A stretch of DNA of 56,693 nt from CAZDXJ01 sp964509475. GTDB taxonomy: Bacteria; Pseudomonadota; Gammaproteobacteria; Methylococcales; Methylomonadaceae. Each line of letters opens with the position of its first letter. Position 1 is the first letter of the stretch. The translations under genes and the position numbers were made by a program. This document shows, piece after piece, positions 54,169 to 56,693 of the stretch. Under the pieces are notes generated by a model. That model saw only the letters and a list, made by a program, of their open reading frames with translations. It was not told where the DNA came from and did not search any database. Where the stretch lies: the NCBI GenBank assembly GCA_964509475.1, contig CAZDXJ010000006.1, forward strand, positions 1 to 56,693, in the 5' to 3' direction.

Positions 54169-55086
54169 TTAACCCCGTGAACGGTTATGATTACACCACT
54201 TGCGCAATTGCCAAATCAGGCTGTTTTGTTGCTGGAACGGCATAAACCGGGTTTGTAGACGGGCGGGTAAAGGCGTTTTTTGAACCGGGGTGCGCAACCC
54301 CTGATAACAAGCCCTGAAATAGCTTGCCAATTCAAAAAACTGTATAGCCCGCACCAAACCGATGACGATTCTGGAAACCAGCATATAAGCAGCCAGGGGT
54401 TGTGGGTAATAACGCCGGATCAGCCAAAGCGTGTTACGGGTTGGGAAAAACACACGCCGCCAGCCGGGACGCTGACCGGGTTTGCCGCGGTGGATTACAA
54501 TGCATTCCGGATCATAATAAATATCAAAACCTTGTAAGCGGGTTTGAAAAGCGACTTCGATCTCGTTTTGATAAAGAAAAAAACTTTCCGGATACCAGCC
54601 GGTTTTTTCAAAAAGTGAGCGCCGGATAATGAATCCGCAACCAATAAAAAAAGGTGATGGAACAAAATTTTGTTCGGCAGGCAAATGCCAGCTCCACTGA
54701 TCGCCACCATCCTGGGTGATAATCCGGCAAGCGATAATGCCGATATCGGTCGTTTGCTCCAGTTTATTGACGGCGTTGTCGAGCGCAGGCAGGCTTTGCG
54801 GGTTGGAATCATCATCCAGAACCAATATATACTGGCCTCGTGCCCGTTTAAAACCTTCATTATAACCGGCAATACCGGTATTATCAGCCAATAAAACCGC
54901 TTGGATGCCTGTCTGGTGTTGTAAAAATTCGGCGGTGCCGTCCGTAGAACCGTTATCGACGGCGATAATTTCAATATCCTTGCGCCCCGAACAAAACTGC
55001 CGCAAGTGTTGCAGGGTGCGCCGGGTTTCATCGAGGCGGTTGTAATTTAAAAATACAAGGCTGAGTTTAACGCTGGGCTGGGGCAT
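54169..55086 (-). CDS. Family 2 glycosyltransferase
   Basis: The 305-aa protein has the GT-A start SLVFLNYNRLDETRRTL, IIAVDNGSTDGTAEFL, GYNEGFKRARGQYILVLDDDSNPQ (the DXD metal motif) and FIGCGFIIRRSLFEKTGWYPE, the acceptor-side segment of rhamnosyl- and related transferases. The end is helical. It probably acts on a surface polysaccharide, and the rmlBACD operon 12 kb away could supply its donor, but this is inference. It shares no operon. Confidence 0.85.
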   Translation of the reverse strand: MPQPSVKLSLVFLNYNRLDETRRTLQHLRQFCSGRKDIEIIAVDNGSTDGTAEFLQHQTGIQAVLLADNTGIAGYNEGFKRARGQYILVLDDDSNPQSLPALDNAVNKLEQTTDIGIIACRIITQDGGDQWSWHLPAEQNFVPSPFFIGCGFIIRRSLFEKTGWYPESFFLYQNEIEVAFQTRLQGFDIYYDPECIVIHRGKPGQRPGWRRVFFPTRNTLWLIRRYYPQPLAAYMLVSRIVIGLVRAIQFFELASYFRACYQGLRTPVQKTPLPARLQTRFMPFQQQNSLIWQLRKWCNHNRSRG

Positions 55087-55207
55087 GTTTTATTGTTTGG
55101 CTCTGAACCGGATGGGTTATTGGTGGAACTGCGGCGCTTGCCCACCCTGTGCACAGATCAAGTCCGCTGGGTAGGGTGGCTCAAGTGTAGTGGAACCACC
55201 TTGCCGT

Positions 55208-56296
55208 TCACGGCAAGACAAAATATTCAATATTGGAATAATCACTGCGGCAATTGAAATTATAGGCATTAATGGCAACATAAAAAGCCGAACCGGAAGG
55301 CAGGTTCACCGAAAAACGGGTTTGCTGCTTCACATCGATGCTTTCTATTGGCGAAAAAGCCGGGAAAGGTGCGTAATTCAAACGGTAACCTTCGGCATGG
55401 CTGACGGCATTCCATGTCGCCGTGACCTGCTGGCCCTGCACCGATAAATGCAAAATCGGGGTAGCCGGTGTTTCATTGGTCGTGCAGATATTTTTCGAGA
55501 TAAATGAACTAAATTGGGCTACCCGTGTATAAACGCCAGGGAAGCCTGGTTGAGCGCAACCGTAACCAAAACTGACAATACCAATTTGAGTCAGGGTCTG
55601 GTTTTCCGGATCAAGCAAAACCGCAGGACCGCCGCTGTCGCCCTGGCAAGAATCTTCACCGCCGCTTAATACGCCAATACACAGCATGTTATCGCTTATG
55701 CCACCGATTTGCTGGTTACAGACTGCGTTGGGAATAATCGGCATACTGACTTGATGCAAAACATCGGGAAAAAAACGTGATGAAGGTGACGTATCTCCCC
55801 AGCCCAATACAGTCGCTTTGATCTGTGGATTTTTATCCTGGACGCTGAATTGTCCCAAGGTTTTTATTGGTGGCAACGAGGTTTCCGCCGCCAGCTCCAA
55901 TAAGGCCATATCGGAATCAAAGTTGACAGGATTATAGTTTGGATGGATGAGAATACGCTTGATGGCGATACGTTCGCCATTATTTGCGCTTAACCGGGTC
56001 TGGCCAACCAGGATATCAAATCTATCAGGCGTGAAATTGAATACACAGTGGGCGGCAGTTATGGCCCAGTTGGGCTTGATCAGGCTGGCGCCGCAAAACT
56101 GGCCAAAGATATTGGGTATATCCTTGAATACCAGGGCGGCCATAAATGGCCAGGCGCCCTCATTGGCCAGGGTGCCGCCGATGATTTTTGGTGCAGGAGG
56201 TGTGGCATCTTCAGCAAAGGCAGGGGTGATCGATGTGCTACAAAACAATAAAAGACCGCCCGAAAAAAAAGCATTGGCAAATTTAGATAGTGACAT
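55208..56296 (-). CDS. Secreted trypsin-like serine protease with fibronectin-like C-terminal domain
   Basis: The 362-aa protein has a Sec signal peptide (FSGGLLLFCSTSITPAFA), a short propeptide, and the S1 domain with IIGG at the activation site (residues 38-41) and an intact triad: H83 (TAAHC), D129 (DSDMALL) and S221 (GDSGGP). Six or more cysteines pair as in trypsin. The last 85 residues (VSHAEGYRLNYAPF, NYSNIEY-like) look like a fibronectin type III module. ATG 56296 was preferred; a TTG two codons upstream is the other option. It is a plausible substrate for the type II secretion system encoded nearby. Confidence 0.9.
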   Translation of the reverse strand: MSLSKFANAFFSGGLLLFCSTSITPAFAEDATPPAPKIIGGTLANEGAWPFMAALVFKDIPNIFGQFCGASLIKPNWAITAAHCVFNFTPDRFDILVGQTRLSANNGERIAIKRILIHPNYNPVNFDSDMALLELAAETSLPPIKTLGQFSVQDKNPQIKATVLGWGDTSPSSRFFPDVLHQVSMPIIPNAVCNQQIGGISDNMLCIGVLSGGEDSCQGDSGGPAVLLDPENQTLTQIGIVSFGYGCAQPGFPGVYTRVAQFSSFISKNICTTNETPATPILHLSVQGQQVTATWNAVSHAEGYRLNYAPFPAFSPIESIDVKQQTRFSVNLPSGSAFYVAINAYNFNCRSDYSNIEYFVLP

Positions 56297-56430
56297 AATC
56301 AACTGGGAATCTATTGTGTTTAATCAGGAAATACAACGCTCAGCCTGTCATGGTAGGCAACACCGGAATCTGAAATTATGTTTCTGTTTTATATTCTAGT
56401 AGAATCCTGCAGAGATGGATAATTAATTTG

Positions 56431-56470
56431 ATTACGCGATGTTCAACTTAAAAGTCGAACATCGCGTAAT
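56431..56470. repeat. 40-bp near-perfect palindrome
   Basis: ATTACGCGATGTTC (56431-56444) is the exact reverse complement of GAACATCGCGTAAT (56457-56470), and the inner ACTT/AAGT bases also pair apart from one A/C mismatch. It overlaps the 3' end of the transposase fragment, so its right arm lies within that frame. It may be the end of a lost element or a two-way terminator-like hairpin. Confidence 0.65.
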
Positions 56471-56609
56471 AACTCCAAATGCTTTTGTCACAGTCCTTGC
56501 CAAGAAATTCACCGACAATTTCCATTGTAATGACTTCACTGTCTGTGAGCCTGGGGGCAAAACCACGCCGACGTAACGGAGCTTTTACCACTTCCTGATA
56601 CGGCTTCTT
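56448..56609 (-). pseudogene. DDE transposase N-terminal fragment
   Basis: On the minus strand a frame of 53 codons reads KKPYQEVVKAPLRRRGFAPR, then LTDSEVITMEIVGEFLGKDC and DKSIWSYY, before entering the palindrome and stopping. The LTDSEVITMEIVGEFLG segment is typical of the N-terminal region of an IS4/IS982-like transposase. The catalytic domain and the true N-terminus are missing, so it is a relic. The exact IS family was not settled. Confidence 0.6.
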
Positions 56610-56627
56610 CTACACAACACTAAACAA

Positions 56628-56649
56628 CCACCCGCTAGAAGACGGGTGG
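56628..56649 (+). mobile_element. Hairpin resembling an IS200/IS605 end (partial, at window edge)
   Basis: CCACCCG (56628-56634) pairs with CGGGTGG (56643-56649) around CTAGAAGA, followed by GTTAGAGAGATTGG. Such G/C hairpins with a short AT-containing loop mark IS200/IS605 ends. Any tnpA or tnpB would lie beyond the window, so this is a tentative call. Confidence 0.4.
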
Positions 56650-56693
56650 GTTAGAGAGATTGGCGACTGAAAGTCGGGATACAGGGCGAATAG

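Overview
The window looks like the chromosome of a gammaproteobacterium, most probably a methanotroph-type Methylococcales relative. This rests on the gene repertoire (lnt, rppH, mlaA, pyrC, a proteobacterial cysG fusion, argA of the kinase-plus-GNAT type) and on a type II secretion operon in the Xanthomonas-like order E-F-G-H-I-J-K-L-M-N-D. It is an inference; there is no rRNA gene here to place the organism. No tRNA, rRNA or CRISPR array was seen.

Positions 1-15.4 kb are an AT-rich accessory island. On the + strand there is the end of a small antitoxin-like gene, a frameshifted DUF3368 gene, then a BREX operon of the type 4 layout: brxP (PAPS-reductase-like), a DUF4007 gene, a small unknown gene, brxC, pglZ and a short brxL. 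No PglX methylase is present. After a relic IS200/IS605-type palindromic element and a Uma2-family gene comes a minus-strand pair: a DndA-type cysteine desulfurase followed by the large methyltransferase that normally accompanies DNA phosphorothioation (dnd) genes. Together these suggest a sulfur-based BREX: DndA would mobilise sulfur from cysteine, BrxP would place it on DNA, and BrxC, PglZ and BrxL would carry out or regulate the exclusion response. This is the most interesting system in the window. An IS1 insA remnant marks the island's right edge.

Positions 15.4-42.4 kb are mostly housekeeping: ylqF/rbgA, lnt, argG, cytochrome c, cysG, a TusA-like gene, a HAD phosphatase, rppH, cpdA, argA, ilvD, an SH3-domain membrane protein, argF-argD, grxD, rnt, mlaA, pyrC, an fmdB-type zinc ribbon gene, aspS, nadA and the dTDP-rhamnose operon rmlBACD. 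Between grxD and rnt sits a well-formed single integron gene cassette (hicA-hicB with its own attC) that appears to have inserted at a secondary G|AT site with no integrase nearby.

Positions 42.5-53.2 kb hold the type II secretion operon, with a 9-G tract directly behind a TTGACA box upstream of gspE. Positions 53.2-56.7 kb hold repeat-rich intergenic DNA, a family 2 glycosyltransferase, a secreted trypsin-like protease (a plausible secretion substrate), and insertion-sequence debris at the window end. Two clusters of the same dispersed repeats, in opposite orientation, lie near 23.0-23.5 kb and 53.3-53.7 kb.
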